From assembly GCA_016182605.1 (NCBI GenBank), contig JACPGE010000044.1, positions 62,001-126,000 on the forward strand: a stretch of DNA of 64,000 nucleotides, written 5' to 3'. The position numbers and the translations under genes were made by a program. Source of the DNA: Candidatus Hydrogenedentota bacterium. Its GTDB lineage: Bacteria > Hydrogenedentota > Hydrogenedentia > Hydrogenedentales > JAEUWI01. Shown piece by piece: positions 16,400-25,045 of the stretch (position 1 is its first letter; every line of letters starts with the position of its first letter). The notes beneath the pieces were generated by a model, which was not told the origin of the DNA, ran no database searches, and saw nothing but the letters and a program-made list of their open reading frames with translations.

Positions 16400-17976
16400 A
16401 CCGGCTCCCGCTTGCGCGGCGTCTTCACGCCCACGCGCGCCGACCACACGTCATACGCCGCCTTCAATTCCGCGGCAATCTCCGGGTGCGCCGCCGATAC
16501 CTCGTTCAGTTCCGTCCGATCCGCTTTCATATCGTACAGCTCCCACGACTCGCGCTCCGTCCGCTTCACCAGCTTCCAGTCGCCCTGCCGGATCGCCGCG
16601 TTGCCCATGTGCTCCCAGCAAAGCGTCCGCGCTGCCTGTCCTGCCTCTCCGCGAAAGACCGGCAAAAGACTCGTTCCCTCCATCGCCTGTATCGCCTCCC
16701 CATCGCGCGCCTCGGGATACGCCGCACCCGCCAACGCACACACCGTCGGCATGAAATCCAGAATATGCCCCACCTGATCCGTCAACCGCCCGGGATGCGC
16801 AATCCCCGCGGGCCAGTGCGCAATGCACGGCGTCGCCGCGCCTCCCTCGTGCGCCCAGTGTTTGAACAAGCGGTAGGGCGTGTTGCTCGCGTTCGCCCAG
16901 GACCGCTCGTACGCCACATACGATTCCCGCGTCCCGGCGAGACTTCCCGGCTGATTCCGCTTCCGGCCATCAATGTTTTCGTGGCACCCGCCGTTGTCAC
17001 TCAAGAACAATATCAGCGTGTTCTCAAACACACCCTTCGCCTTCAGCGCCGCCACGATCCGCCCGATGTTCTGGTCCATCCGATCCACCATCGCCGCATA
17101 CACCCGCATCCGCCGCTCCCAGTCCAGCGCGGGATCGCGATCTTCCCACGCGGGCACCTCGTCATCCCGCGGACTCAGCGGCCATTCCGGCCGGACCAGG
17201 CCCATCTCCAGCATCCGCGCATGGCGCTCCTGCCGCAAGACGTCCCAGCCCTGCCCATACTGTCCCGCATACTTCGCCACGGTCTCTTCCGGCGCATGCA
17301 GCGGCCAGTGGGGCGCGGTGAACGCCACATACTGAAAGAACGGCGCCGACGCATCGTGTTCCTCAATGCATTGCACCGCATGATCGCCAATGGCATCCGT
17401 CATGTAGAAGCCGTCCGCGGGCGGCGTGAACGGCGCGTCGTCCAACGCCATGGCTCGCCCCTCGTCCTTCGCGTAATAGCTGCTCGCCCCGCTGATCAAT
17501 CCAAAATACCGATCGAAGCCCCGCTTGCACGGCCAGTGCGCTGGCGCTTCCCCCACATGCCATTTCCCCGACATGTACGTCCGGTAGCCTGGCCCCTTCA
17601 ACACCTCTGCAAGCGTCACGCAACGGCGGTTCAGATAGCCCTGATACGGACCCTCGGGACCCTCCGATCCTTTGGAGACCATGCCTCCCATGCCCGCCTG
17701 ATGCGGATAGAGCCCCGTGAGCAGGCAGGCCCGCGTGGGACAGCACCGCGCCGCATTGTAGAATTGTGTGAAGCGGATGCCGCCCGCGGCCAGCGCGTCA
17801 ATATGGGGTGTCTCGATCTCCCCCCCGTAACAACCGATGTCGGAATAGCCCATGTCATCCGCAAGGAGGATCACAATGTTGGGCCGCCCCGCGCCATGCG
17901 CCCGCACCGGCGCCCCCGCAAAACACATCGCGGCCATCGCCGCACTGCTTCGTTGTAGAAACTCCCGGCGCCGCAT
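16396..17976 (-). CDS. Tat-exported arylsulfatase-type sulfatase
   Basis: 526 residues. The N-terminus MRRREFLQRSSAAMAAMCFAGAPVRA is a twin-arginine signal. The sulfatase fold starts PNIVILLADDMGYSDIGCYGG (metal-binding Asp pair). The signature ARCCPTRACLLTG carries CxPTR, whose first Cys would become formylglycine. GKWHVGEAP follows with catalytic Lys/His, and a late FLSDNGGCHEN gives the Asp-Asn metal ligands. It hydrolyses sulfate esters, probably of polysaccharides. No formylglycine-generating enzyme lies in the window. The start is chosen at the Tat motif with GGAGG upstream. It is coupled to the FG-GAP gene; a 9-bp repeat element sits just upstream. Confidence 0.92.
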   Translation of the reverse strand: MRRREFLQRSSAAMAAMCFAGAPVRAHGAGRPNIVILLADDMGYSDIGCYGGEIETPHIDALAAGGIRFTQFYNAARCCPTRACLLTGLYPHQAGMGGMVSKGSEGPEGPYQGYLNRRCVTLAEVLKGPGYRTYMSGKWHVGEAPAHWPCKRGFDRYFGLISGASSYYAKDEGRAMALDDAPFTPPADGFYMTDAIGDHAVQCIEEHDASAPFFQYVAFTAPHWPLHAPEETVAKYAGQYGQGWDVLRQERHARMLEMGLVRPEWPLSPRDDEVPAWEDRDPALDWERRMRVYAAMVDRMDQNIGRIVAALKAKGVFENTLILFLSDNGGCHENIDGRKRNQPGSLAGTRESYVAYERSWANASNTPYRLFKHWAHEGGAATPCIAHWPAGIAHPGRLTDQVGHILDFMPTVCALAGAAYPEARDGEAIQAMEGTSLLPVFRGEAGQAARTLCWEHMGNAAIRQGDWKLVKRTERESWELYDMKADRTELNEVSAAHPEIAAELKAAYDVWSARVGVKTPRKREPV

Positions 17977-18038
17977 CGTGCCAATCCTCCAGTTGCCTCT
18001 GGCGATTGTAACGCAGTCGCCCCCACTCCTCAATCATC

Positions 18039-18083
18039 ATCGTTATAGGTCTTATACGACTTATACGACCTATAGGTCCTATT
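18039..18083 (-). repeat. 9-bp-periodic TATAGGTCG element, copy B
   Basis: On the minus strand the 9-mers are AATAGGACC, TATAGGTCG, TATAAGTCG, TATAAGACC, TATAACGAT. The unit order and phase match copy A at 9588-9632. It lies between the argJ stop and the sulfatase start. Confidence 0.7.
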
Positions 18084-18089
18084 CCCCCT

Positions 18090-19298
18090 TCAGGTCCGGT
18101 AATCCGCGTTGATCGACACATAGTCGTGGCTCAGGTCTGAGGTCCAAAATACCGCCGACCCCGCCCCATCGCCGATGCTCACATCGATGAAAATGTCCTT
18201 CGCCTTCATAATCGTCGACGCGGCGGCCTCGTCGAATCCTGTCGGCAGTCCCTCGTGCACCACCTCCAGATCGCCCAGGCTGATACACAACCGCTCCTGC
18301 GGAAAGCGCACCCCGGAATACCCCGCCGCACACGCAATGCGACCCCAGTTCGCATCCTCGCCAAAAAACGCCGTCTTGCACAACTGCGAATGCGCAATGC
18401 TCCGCGCTATCGTTTTCGCGTCCTCGTCCGTCCGCGCGCCGTTCACCCGGATCTCCACAAACTTCGTCGCCCCTTCCCCGTCGCGCACCAGCGCCTGCGC
18501 CACTTCCACGCACAACGCCCGGAACGCCGCGGCGAAGGCTTCATAATCCGCCGTGCCCGGAAGCAACGGCGTGTTCCCCGCGAGCCCGTTCGCCATCACC
18601 ACCACCGCGTCGCTCGTGCTCATGTCGTTGTCCACGCAAATGCAGTTGAACGACACCCCCACGCATTCGCGCAATAGCTGCTGGATCACCTCCGCCTCGA
18701 TCCGCGCGTCCGTCGTCATCACCACGATCATCGTCGCCAGGTTCGGCGCGATCATGCCCGAACCCTTCGCCATCGCGCCCAGCCGCACCGGACCGCTGCT
18801 CAGCGCCACCTCCACCGCATACTCCTTCGGCACCGTGTCCGTCGTCATGATCGCGTGCGCCGCGTCGGCATTGCCGCCCGGCGAAAGCGCCGCCACACAC
18901 CCGTGCAGCCCGTCACTTATGCGATCCATCGGCAACGGCACCCCGATCACCCCCGTGGACAGCACGCCCACTTCGGTGATGGAGATCCCCAGTTCCCCCG
19001 ACAGCTTCTCCGCGATCGCCTGCACGTCCGACAGCCCCCGGCTGCCCGTGCACGCATTCGCGTTGCCGCTGTTGATAAAAACCGCGCGGCACGCCCCGCG
19101 TATCGCCACACCCTCGGTCCACGCCACCGGCGGCGCCTTCACCACGTTCGTCGTGAATGCGCCCGCCGCCGTCGCCGGCGCTTCGCTGTACACAAGCGCA
19201 CAGTCCTTCTTCGTAATCTTCAGGTTCTTGATCTTGGCGTTGACGCCCGAGGCCTGGAATCCCTGCGGCGCGCACACGCCACCTTCTATCTTCTTCAC
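18090..19298 (-). CDS. argJ: Glutamate N-acetyltransferase/amino-acid acetyltransferase ArgJ
   Basis: 402 residues, normal for ArgJ. The self-cleavage site is in KGSGMIAPNLATMIVVMTTDA, where the Ala-Thr bond is cut and Thr becomes the nucleophile of the beta chain. VFINSGNANACTG, FNCICVDNDMSTSD and FGEDANWGRIACAAGYSG are also family hallmarks. It transfers acetyl from N-acetylornithine to glutamate (and may use acetyl-CoA), so it closes the arginine acetyl cycle. The start is the GTG that overlaps the argC stop (GTGA), with GGAGG 9 bases upstream; this makes argC-argJ translationally coupled. The open frame extends upstream into argC without homology. Confidence 0.95.
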   Translation of the reverse strand: MKKIEGGVCAPQGFQASGVNAKIKNLKITKKDCALVYSEAPATAAGAFTTNVVKAPPVAWTEGVAIRGACRAVFINSGNANACTGSRGLSDVQAIAEKLSGELGISITEVGVLSTGVIGVPLPMDRISDGLHGCVAALSPGGNADAAHAIMTTDTVPKEYAVEVALSSGPVRLGAMAKGSGMIAPNLATMIVVMTTDARIEAEVIQQLLRECVGVSFNCICVDNDMSTSDAVVVMANGLAGNTPLLPGTADYEAFAAAFRALCVEVAQALVRDGEGATKFVEIRVNGARTDEDAKTIARSIAHSQLCKTAFFGEDANWGRIACAAGYSGVRFPQERLCISLGDLEVVHEGLPTGFDEAAASTIMKAKDIFIDVSIGDGAGSAVFWTSDLSHDYVSINADYRT

Positions 19299-20308
19299 GG
19301 AGCCATTCCTCCACGGAGCAGCCCCTGCCGCTCGTCCAGTCCAAACATAAGATTCATGCACTGCACCGCCATGCCCGCCGTGCCGCCCACGAGATTGTCA
19401 ATCGCGCTCACTATGATCAGATTGCCGGTCCGCGCATCGCGCACCCAGCCAAAATCGCAGAAGGTCGAACTGCGCACATACTTCACCTCCGGCAGGCTCC
19501 CCTCGCCCAGCACGCGGATGAACGGCTCGTTCTCATAGCGGGCGTAATACGGCGCGGGATCGAAAAGCGTCTCGGGCCGGATCACAATCGTGGAAAGAAT
19601 GCCGCGCGTGTACGGCGCCACGTGCGGCGTGAATTGCAGCAGGAGCCGGTGCCCCAATACCTGCTCCATCTCCGGCGTGTGCTGGTGCACCGCCACCTTG
19701 TACGCCTTGTAGTTCTCGTTCATCTCGGGGAAATGAAATCCCTCGCTCGGCGTCCGCCCGGCGCCCGAAATCCCCGACGTCGCGTTGATCACCACCGGCA
19801 CCGTGCCCAGCGGCGCATCCAGCAACGGCAACAGCGGCGTCAACACGCTGATTGGATAACAGCCCGGCACCGCCACAAGCTGCGCATCCTTCAACGCTGC
19901 CCGGTTCTGCGCCACCAGACCGTAGACCGACTCCTCCAACAAGGCCGGCGCGTGGTGCTCTTCTTTGTAGTACGTCTTGTAAACCGCCGGATCCTTCAAC
20001 CGGAAATCCGGCCCAATATCGATCACGCGCGCCCCCGCCTCCCGCAATTGCGCCACCATCCCCATCGCCGCCTTCTCCGGCACCCCCACAAAAACCACAT
20101 CGCACGACTGCGCCAGCCGCGCAGGATCGAATTCCTCCAGCTTCAGATCGCTCAGCTTGCGGAATGCGGGCAACACCTCCCCCAACGGCTGTCCCGCCGC
20201 ACTGCTCGACACCGCCGCGCACAGCTCCACCCCCGGATGCCCCAGCAGCAACTGCACGAGTTCCCGCGCGCCATAACCGGTCGTTCCAACCAATCCCGCA
20301 CGTATCAT
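19295..20308 (-). CDS. argC: N-acetyl-gamma-glutamyl-phosphate reductase ArgC
   Basis: 337 residues. The NADP-binding start is IRAGLVGTTGYGARELVQLL. The active-site Cys lies in VPGCYPISVLTPLLPLL, and the late HQHTPEMEQVLG and FTPHVAPYTRGILSTI belong to the catalytic/dimer domain. It reduces N-acetylglutamyl-5-phosphate to the semialdehyde in arginine synthesis. GGAAGAA precedes the ATG. The stop overlaps the argJ start by 4 bp. An aldehyde dehydrogenase gene lies 110 bp upstream on the same strand. The other arg genes are not in the window. Confidence 0.95.
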   Translation of the reverse strand: MIRAGLVGTTGYGARELVQLLLGHPGVELCAAVSSSAAGQPLGEVLPAFRKLSDLKLEEFDPARLAQSCDVVFVGVPEKAAMGMVAQLREAGARVIDIGPDFRLKDPAVYKTYYKEEHHAPALLEESVYGLVAQNRAALKDAQLVAVPGCYPISVLTPLLPLLDAPLGTVPVVINATSGISGAGRTPSEGFHFPEMNENYKAYKVAVHQHTPEMEQVLGHRLLLQFTPHVAPYTRGILSTIVIRPETLFDPAPYYARYENEPFIRVLGEGSLPEVKYVRSSTFCDFGWVRDARTGNLIIVSAIDNLVGGTAGMAVQCMNLMFGLDERQGLLRGGMAP

Positions 20309-20418
20309 TACGTTCTTCCCAGAGCCCCGATCGGCCCTTTATTCCCTGGAAGCCTATGCGCACTCCCATGCCCTTCACAACCACACACCCCGCTTCGAAG
20401 CGTCTCCCCCCTCCTCCC

Positions 20419-21816
20419 TCACCCCGGTATCGCCGTCCGCAGATGCATGCTCTTCATCCGGCTCAACCCGAGCAACCCATACTTCGACAAGGTCGCGCCG
20501 CGGCCCGTGTCCTTCACCCCGCACCACGGCAGCGCCGGATCCAGATAATCGCAGCGGTTCATGAAAAACGTCCCCGTCTCCACCTGCTCCCCAATGCGCA
20601 CCGCCCGCTTCAAATCCGCCGTCCAGATCGACGCCGTCAATCCATACGCGCTGTCGTTCATAAACTTCACCGCCTCCGCATCCCCGGACACCCGCAGTAT
20701 CCCAATCACCGGACCAAAACTTTCCTCCTGCATCAGCGAGCAGTGCTGCGGCGCATTCGCCACCACTGCCGGCGCCGCAAAGTAGCCGTGACCGGGCTTC
20801 GCATAGCCCGCCGGATCCACCACGAGTTCTCCCCCCGCCTTCACCGCATCCTCCACCTGCCGCGCCAAAAACGCGGGCGCACCCTTCGACGCCAGCGGAC
20901 CAATGTTCACGCCGTCTTCCATCGGATCCCCGAGCCGGTACGCGTCCATCTGCTTGATATACTCCGCGACAAACGCATCATAGACCGGCGCCTCCACATA
21001 CACCCGCTCGATCGCGCAACACGACTGCCCCGCATTGTAAAACGCGCCGTCCACACAATTCGCCACCGCATAGTTCAAATCCGCGTCCGCGCACACATAC
21101 GCCGGATCCTTCCCGCCAAGCTCCAGCCCCACCTCGACAAAGCGATCCGCCGCGCTCCGGTTCACCTCGCGCCCGCCGGAAACCGATCCCGTAAAGGACA
21201 CATGGTCCACCCCCGGATGCTGAATCAGCAACTCCGTCACCCGGTGATCCGCGTGCACCGCCTGCACCAGATGCTCCGGCGCGCCCGCCGCAGCAAACGC
21301 CTTCGCAAAAGCCTCCCCACAGCGCGGCGTGCGGCTCGAATGCTTCACGATCGCCGCGTTCCCCGCCAGCACCGCAGGCACCACCACGTTCACCGCAATC
21401 AAGAGCGGATAATTCCACGCCGCAATGTCCAGCACCACCCCCAGCGGCTCGTGACGGATATACCGCACGAATCCCGCCTGCTCCGGCACATACTCGTCCG
21501 CCAGCGTCGCCTCCGCTATCGAGATCATGTGCCGCGCGCGCCCAATCATCCCGTTCACCTCACCCCGGGCCTGGCCCAGCGGCTTGCCCATCTGAATCGT
21601 GATATCCCGCGCCACCTCATCCGCCATCGCCTCAAACGCCGGTATGAACGCCTCGCAAAGCGCCACCCGCTCCGCAAGGCTGCTCCCACGCCACTGCCGC
21701 AACGCCGCGCGCGCACGCGACACCACGCCCTCCACCTCGCCCGCCTGCAACAACGGCACGCGAAACGCCTCGGTTTCAGTAAACGGATTGATCACGGACA
21801 ATTCGGGTGTGCTCAT
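20419..21816 (-). CDS. NAD(P)-dependent aldehyde dehydrogenase
   Basis: 465 residues of the ALDH superfamily, closest in style to succinate-semialdehyde dehydrogenases (GabD/YneI group). It has NYPLLIAVNVVVPAVLAGNAAIVKHSS for cofactor binding, VSFTGSVSGGREV, catalytic Glu in ELGGKDPAYV, catalytic Cys in YNAGQSCCAIERVYV and late EESFGPVIGILRV. It would oxidise an aldehyde to the acid. It lies upstream of argC-argJ on the same strand with a 110-bp gap; co-transcription is possible but no metabolic link is obvious. The start has AAGG upstream. Confidence 0.9.
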   Translation of the reverse strand: MSTPELSVINPFTETEAFRVPLLQAGEVEGVVSRARAALRQWRGSSLAERVALCEAFIPAFEAMADEVARDITIQMGKPLGQARGEVNGMIGRARHMISIAEATLADEYVPEQAGFVRYIRHEPLGVVLDIAAWNYPLLIAVNVVVPAVLAGNAAIVKHSSRTPRCGEAFAKAFAAAGAPEHLVQAVHADHRVTELLIQHPGVDHVSFTGSVSGGREVNRSAADRFVEVGLELGGKDPAYVCADADLNYAVANCVDGAFYNAGQSCCAIERVYVEAPVYDAFVAEYIKQMDAYRLGDPMEDGVNIGPLASKGAPAFLARQVEDAVKAGGELVVDPAGYAKPGHGYFAAPAVVANAPQHCSLMQEESFGPVIGILRVSGDAEAVKFMNDSAYGLTASIWTADLKRAVRIGEQVETGTFFMNRCDYLDPALPWCGVKDTGRGATLSKYGLLGLSRMKSMHLRTAIPG

Positions 21817-21885
21817 GGGGATACCTTACTGCGCGCGGCTTCGGGACACCGGCAGGAAATGAAGTAAAAGAAAACAACCGGAACT

Positions 21886-21915
21886 AGTATAGGGAATGCG
21901 CGATTCCCCGCGCAA
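21886..21915 (-). promoter_or_regulatory. Candidate promoter of the aldehyde dehydrogenase gene
   Basis: On the minus strand TTGCGC, 18 bases, TATACT, about 70 bases before the start codon. The -35 is weak. A 6-bp hairpin GGGAAT/ATTCCC (21892-21908) lies within the spacer. Confidence 0.35.
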
Positions 21916-22041
21916 AGGAGAGCGCCGGACTTGTTGGAGAACGCCTCCGTAGCACCGCACAAGTTCATCCCACTGGATTCAGGCACGCGCTAGTCTTGTC
22001 AACCGCCTGACCGCACATTTCCTTCCTCGCTTGCCTCCGCC

Positions 22042-22072
22042 CATCCGTGTGCACCAGTGTCCATCCGTGGTT
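22042..22072 (+). repeat. 31-nt CATYCGTG...CATYCGTGGTT repeat, copy 1
   Basis: CATCCGTGTGCA, seven variable bases, CCATCCGTGGTT. It is 24/31 identical to the copy at 41992-42022, mostly differing by C/T changes. It is intergenic. Confidence 0.55.
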
Positions 22073-22154
22073 GCGGCTTCCTCTTCCTCTTCCTCCATTT
22101 CGTGCCTTTCGTGTCTTTTTCTGGCTGAACTTCCCTCCCCCCCCTTCCTCCCCT

Positions 22155-22183
22155 TATCCGTGTGCCCCGCTTGCTCCGTGGTT
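22155..22183 (+). repeat. CATYCGTG repeat, degenerate copy 2
   Basis: TATCCGTGTGCCCC then GCTTGCTCCGTGGTT, the same frame of words as copy 1 but two bases shorter. A still weaker relative (TTCGTGCCTTTCGTGTC) lies between them near 22098-22115. Confidence 0.4.
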
Positions 22184-22211
22184 CGCGAAGCGCCTTTCTT
22201 CCCCGCCCCCA

Positions 22212-22238
22212 TGTCACACTTCCGCCCCCAGCCCCGTC
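22212..22238 (+). promoter_or_regulatory. ECF41 sigma factor target promoter
   Basis: TGTCACA, exactly 16 bases, CGTC. This is the promoter consensus reported for ECF41-group sigma factors. It ends 54 bases before the CMD-family gene and, through it, the ECF41 sigma gene, so the pair is probably autoregulated. Confidence 0.8.
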
Positions 22239-22292
22239 TTCTATGGTGTATCCTGTCACGCGCCCGGGAACCCAAGCACAAGGAGCCCCGCC

Positions 22293-22877
22293 ATGATCGT
22301 CACCCCCATCGAACGCCCCAACGGCATCCGCCTCCGCATCGCCTGGCTCTACAGCCGCGCCTACTTCGGCAAGGTCATCCTGCCCATGAAACTCGTTTAC
22401 GCGCGCGTCCCCGCCGCACTCACCATGGTCACCAAAATGCACACCCTCCTCCACCGCGGCCTCTCCCTGGACGCCCGCCTCGTCCTCCTCGTCCAGATGC
22501 GCGTGGCCGCGGAAAACGGCTGCGCCTTCTGCATGGACATCGGCCGCGCCCTTGCCGTGCGCCTGAAAATCGCCGATGATACACTCAATGCCGTTGCCCA
22601 GGGAGCGCCGCATGCCTCATTGAGCCCGCGCGAGGCCCTCGCCGTCGGCCTTGCCACCCGGGTGGCCCGAAAGCAGCCCCTGAGCACCGAAGACTGGGCG
22701 CCCCTCAAGGCCGCCTTCACCGAAAAGGAGATCGTCGAATTGACCCTCGTCATGGCCATCGAGGCCTTCTTTAACACCATCACCCACACCCTGGAGATCC
22801 CCCCGGACGGCCTATGCATCCTCGCGAAGGGCCGCTCAAAACAGGCGCGCCCTGCCGCCCCGGAGTTGCACTCCTGA
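22293..22877 (+). CDS. Carboxymuconolactone decarboxylase/AhpD-like protein
   Basis: 194 residues of the CMD/AhpD-like fold. The redox motif is NGCAFCMDIG (CxxC about 71-74). The surrounding helices (LDARLVLLVQMRVAAE, SPREALAVGLATRVA, FTEKEIVELTLVMAIEAFFNTITHTL) match the family. Members are peroxidase-type or decarboxylating enzymes; CxxC favours an AhpD-like redox role. It is the classic neighbour and target of ECF41 sigma factors, and here its stop overlaps the sigma start (TGATG). AAGGAG precedes the ATG. The upstream open frame is only repeat sequence. Confidence 0.85.
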   Translation: MIVTPIERPNGIRLRIAWLYSRAYFGKVILPMKLVYARVPAALTMVTKMHTLLHRGLSLDARLVLLVQMRVAAENGCAFCMDIGRALAVRLKIADDTLNAVAQGAPHASLSPREALAVGLATRVARKQPLSTEDWAPLKAAFTEKEIVELTLVMAIEAFFNTITHTLEIPPDGLCILAKGRSKQARPAAPELHS

Positions 22878-23749
22878 TGGACCACGAAACCCACTTCCTG
22901 GAACACCGCCGGCTCCTCTTCTCCGTCGCCTACCGTATGCTCGGCAGCGTTGTCGAAGCGGAAGACGCCGTCCAGGAGTGCTACCTCCGATGGCAGGCCA
23001 CACCCCTCGATACCGTGGACAATCCCCGCGCCTTCCTGCTCACCATCGTCACGCGCTGGTCCATCGATCAACTGCGTTCCGCGCGCCACCAACGCGAATC
23101 CTACACCGGCACCTGGCTGCCCGAGCCCCTCGTCGATCGCAGCCCCGCCCCAGACGCCCAGGCCGCCCTCACCGAATCCCTCTCCATGGCCTTCCTCGTC
23201 CTCCTCGAAGCCCTCTCCCCCCAGGAACGCGCCGTCTACCTCCTCCACGACATCTTCCAATACTCCTTCGCCGAAACCGCGCACATGCTCGGCAAGCCCG
23301 AGGCCGCCTGCCGCCAAATGGGTAAACGCGCCCGCGGCCACGTCCACGCGCGCCACCAGCGCTACAGCGCCAGCCGCGAAGAGCAGGAACGCCTCACCCA
23401 CGCCTTCCTCTTCGCCGCCGGCAGCGGAGACGCCGCCGCGCTCAAGGCCCTCCTCACCGAAGACGCCGTCTGTTACAGCGACCACGGCGGCAAGGCGGCC
23501 GCCGCAAAACGCACCATCCACACTGCGGACAAGGTCGCCCGTTTCATCATCGGCGTCAGCCAGCGCTTCGCGCCCGAGGCACTCCGCGTCGAACTCGCCA
23601 CCATCAACGGCCAGCCCGGCATCCTCTACTACGACGGCCCCGAGCCCTACGGCGCCATGACCTTCGCCTTCACTCCCCACGCCATTCAGGCCCTCTACGT
23701 CATCCGCAACCCCGACAAGCTCCGCCACCTCCACGCACAGCACACGTGA
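22877..23749 (+). CDS. ECF41-group RNA polymerase sigma factor (SigJ-like) with SnoaL-like C-domain
   Basis: 290 residues. Sigma region 2 reads HRRLLFSVAYRMLGSVVEAEDAVQECYLRW; region 4 spans about 100-160 (SPQERAVYLLHDIFQYSFAETAHMLGK). Between them is the ECF41 linker signature YTGTWLPEPLVD. The fused C-terminal SnoaL-like domain has SDHGGKAAAA and NGQPG, the conserved ECF41 positions that control activity in place of an anti-sigma factor. It directs RNA polymerase to TGTCACA-N16-CGTC promoters, one of which is at 22212. It is translationally coupled to the CMD gene (TGATG). The stimulus is unknown. Confidence 0.92.
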   Translation: MDHETHFLEHRRLLFSVAYRMLGSVVEAEDAVQECYLRWQATPLDTVDNPRAFLLTIVTRWSIDQLRSARHQRESYTGTWLPEPLVDRSPAPDAQAALTESLSMAFLVLLEALSPQERAVYLLHDIFQYSFAETAHMLGKPEAACRQMGKRARGHVHARHQRYSASREEQERLTHAFLFAAGSGDAAALKALLTEDAVCYSDHGGKAAAAKRTIHTADKVARFIIGVSQRFAPEALRVELATINGQPGILYYDGPEPYGAMTFAFTPHAIQALYVIRNPDKLRHLHAQHT

Positions 23750-23823
23750 CGCCCCAAAATGCGCAGTGCGCGCCGGATCGCTCCGCCGCGCACTGCCTGG
23801 GCTGTTCGGGAGGTCAATCAGGA

Positions 23824-24810
23824 TCAGCCAAAAAAACCGGCCACGCCCGCAAAGGAGGCGTTCGCCGGGAAATTGCCCGGATACTTGCTGAAGCTCACGT
23901 GACCGTCCATGTACAACACGTTCGATCCACCGGGAACGTGGTTGTACGATCCCACGGCCTGCGCGCCGCCGCTCGCTGCCGCTTCGTTCGACGCCACCAC
24001 GTCCCACATGACCGGCAGTGTGCTCTGCGCCTGCGCGGATCCCGAGGGATTGTTGATGTCCGTGATAAGGAAGCGTTCAATCCCCTCACGGATGCGGTAG
24101 ATCGTGTCGCCGCCCCCGTTGCCCACGCCCAGCGGCTCCAGCGCCGCGCCCAGACCCGGTATCCCCGATACGGATATATCCTCGTCCAGACCCGCCTCAT
24201 CCGTATTGTCCAGCGTGCCGAACCCGGATTGGAGCACGTGCCCAACCACCGCGGCCAGTTGGCCGTTCACCTGCACGCCGGCGCCCAGACCCACCAGACT
24301 CGAATCCACCGCCGGCACCCCGTCTTCTACCCGATCCAGCGCATAGCCCAGGTAGTAGTAGCTCTGATCCCCGTTCGAGATCGCGCCCACACACACCGAA
24401 GGGCACGCGCCGGTGCCATCGTCCTGCACCACGCCCGCGCCCGCCTCCGGGCTGCCGCCCAGGCCCGCGTCCGAGGGACACAGCAGCACGCCCGCGTCCG
24501 TCAGGTATTCCGGATACATCGCGCCCGTGTCCACGCCCAGATCCGCCTCCTCTTCCACATTCACGCAAGCGCCGCAGGAACCCGCGCCGCCGAAACGATC
24601 GTCGCCGTTCAACGCCGGGAAAGTTCCGCCCTTCGACTCGTTACCGTACATCTTGAACATGATACCCATCTGCTTGAGGTTGTTTTGGCAACTCGACCGC
24701 CGCGCCGCCTCCCGCGCCCGGGCCAGCGCCGGCAGCAATATCGCCGCCAATATGCCGATAATCGCAATCACCACCAGCAGCTCTATCAGGGTAAATCCGT
24801 GCTTCTTCAT
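23824..24810 (-). CDS. DUF1559 protein with prepilin-type N-terminus and H-X9-DG C-terminus
   Basis: 328 residues. [29 protein letters not shown] is a class III (prepilin) signal: cleavage by a prepilin peptidase after Gly5, N-methylation of Phe6. [20 protein letters not shown] follows, typical of planctomycete/PVC pseudopilins. The C-terminus has [16 protein letters not shown], the H-X9-DG motif. These proteins occur in many paralogues per genome and are thought to be type II secretion pseudopilin-like or surface proteins; function is not proven. The start is set at the prepilin leader with CTGGAG upstream. It has its own candidate promoter near 25000. Confidence 0.93.
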   Translation of the reverse strand: MKKHGFTLIELLVVIAIIGILAAILLPALARAREAARRSSCQNNLKQMGIMFKMYGNESKGGTFPALNGDDRFGGAGSCGACVNVEEEADLGVDTGAMYPEYLTDAGVLLCPSDAGLGGSPEAGAGVVQDDGTGACPSVCVGAISNGDQSYYYLGYALDRVEDGVPAVDSSLVGLGAGVQVNGQLAAVVGHVLQSGFGTLDNTDEAGLDEDISVSGIPGLGAALEPLGVGNGGGDTIYRIREGIERFLITDINNPSGSAQAQSTLPVMWDVVASNEAAASGGAQAVGSYNHVPGGSNVLYMDGHVSFSKYPGNFPANASFAGVAGFFG

Positions 24811-24992
24811 CCAAATTTCTCCAGGTGCTCGCGGCACGCGGCCGCAAGGTACTTCGGGTACTGTTTTCAGGGTCGATACGCCGGATGCCCTTCCGTTTTC
24901 CTTTCCCACGCTGCCGGGCGCCGGGGCTGCGGTTAAACACCTCCCGGCCCCGATTATCCGCCCGGCGCGCCGCCGAAGTCAATACTTTTCTG

Positions 24993-25020
24993 TATTTACG
25001 TAAATGCCGATTCACGTCAA
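24993..25020 (-). promoter_or_regulatory. Candidate promoter with overlapping 12-bp palindrome, DUF1559 gene
   Basis: On the minus strand TTGACG, 16 bases, TAAATA. The perfect palindrome ATTTACGTAAAT (24994-25005) overlaps the -10 and could be a repressor site. The leader to the start codon would be about 175 bases. Confidence 0.4.
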
Positions 25021-25045
25021 ACAATTTTTGCGGGCCCGCCCCGGA

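Larger units (their letters stand above)
21817..22292. other. 476-bp divergent intergenic region with repeats and promoters
   Basis: It lies between the divergent aldehyde dehydrogenase and CMD-family genes. It holds the candidate minus-strand promoter near 21886, a run of GTG-rich degenerate repeats at 22042-22183, and the ECF41-type promoter at 22212-22238. C/T-rich tracts fill the rest. Open frames crossing it only translate the repeats. Confidence 0.6.

Noticed and set aside
22047-22292. N-terminal extension of the CMD-family protein
   Set aside because: The added 82 residues translate repeat words (VHPWL, FRVFF) and pass over the ECF41 promoter; AAGGAG marks the ATG at 22293.
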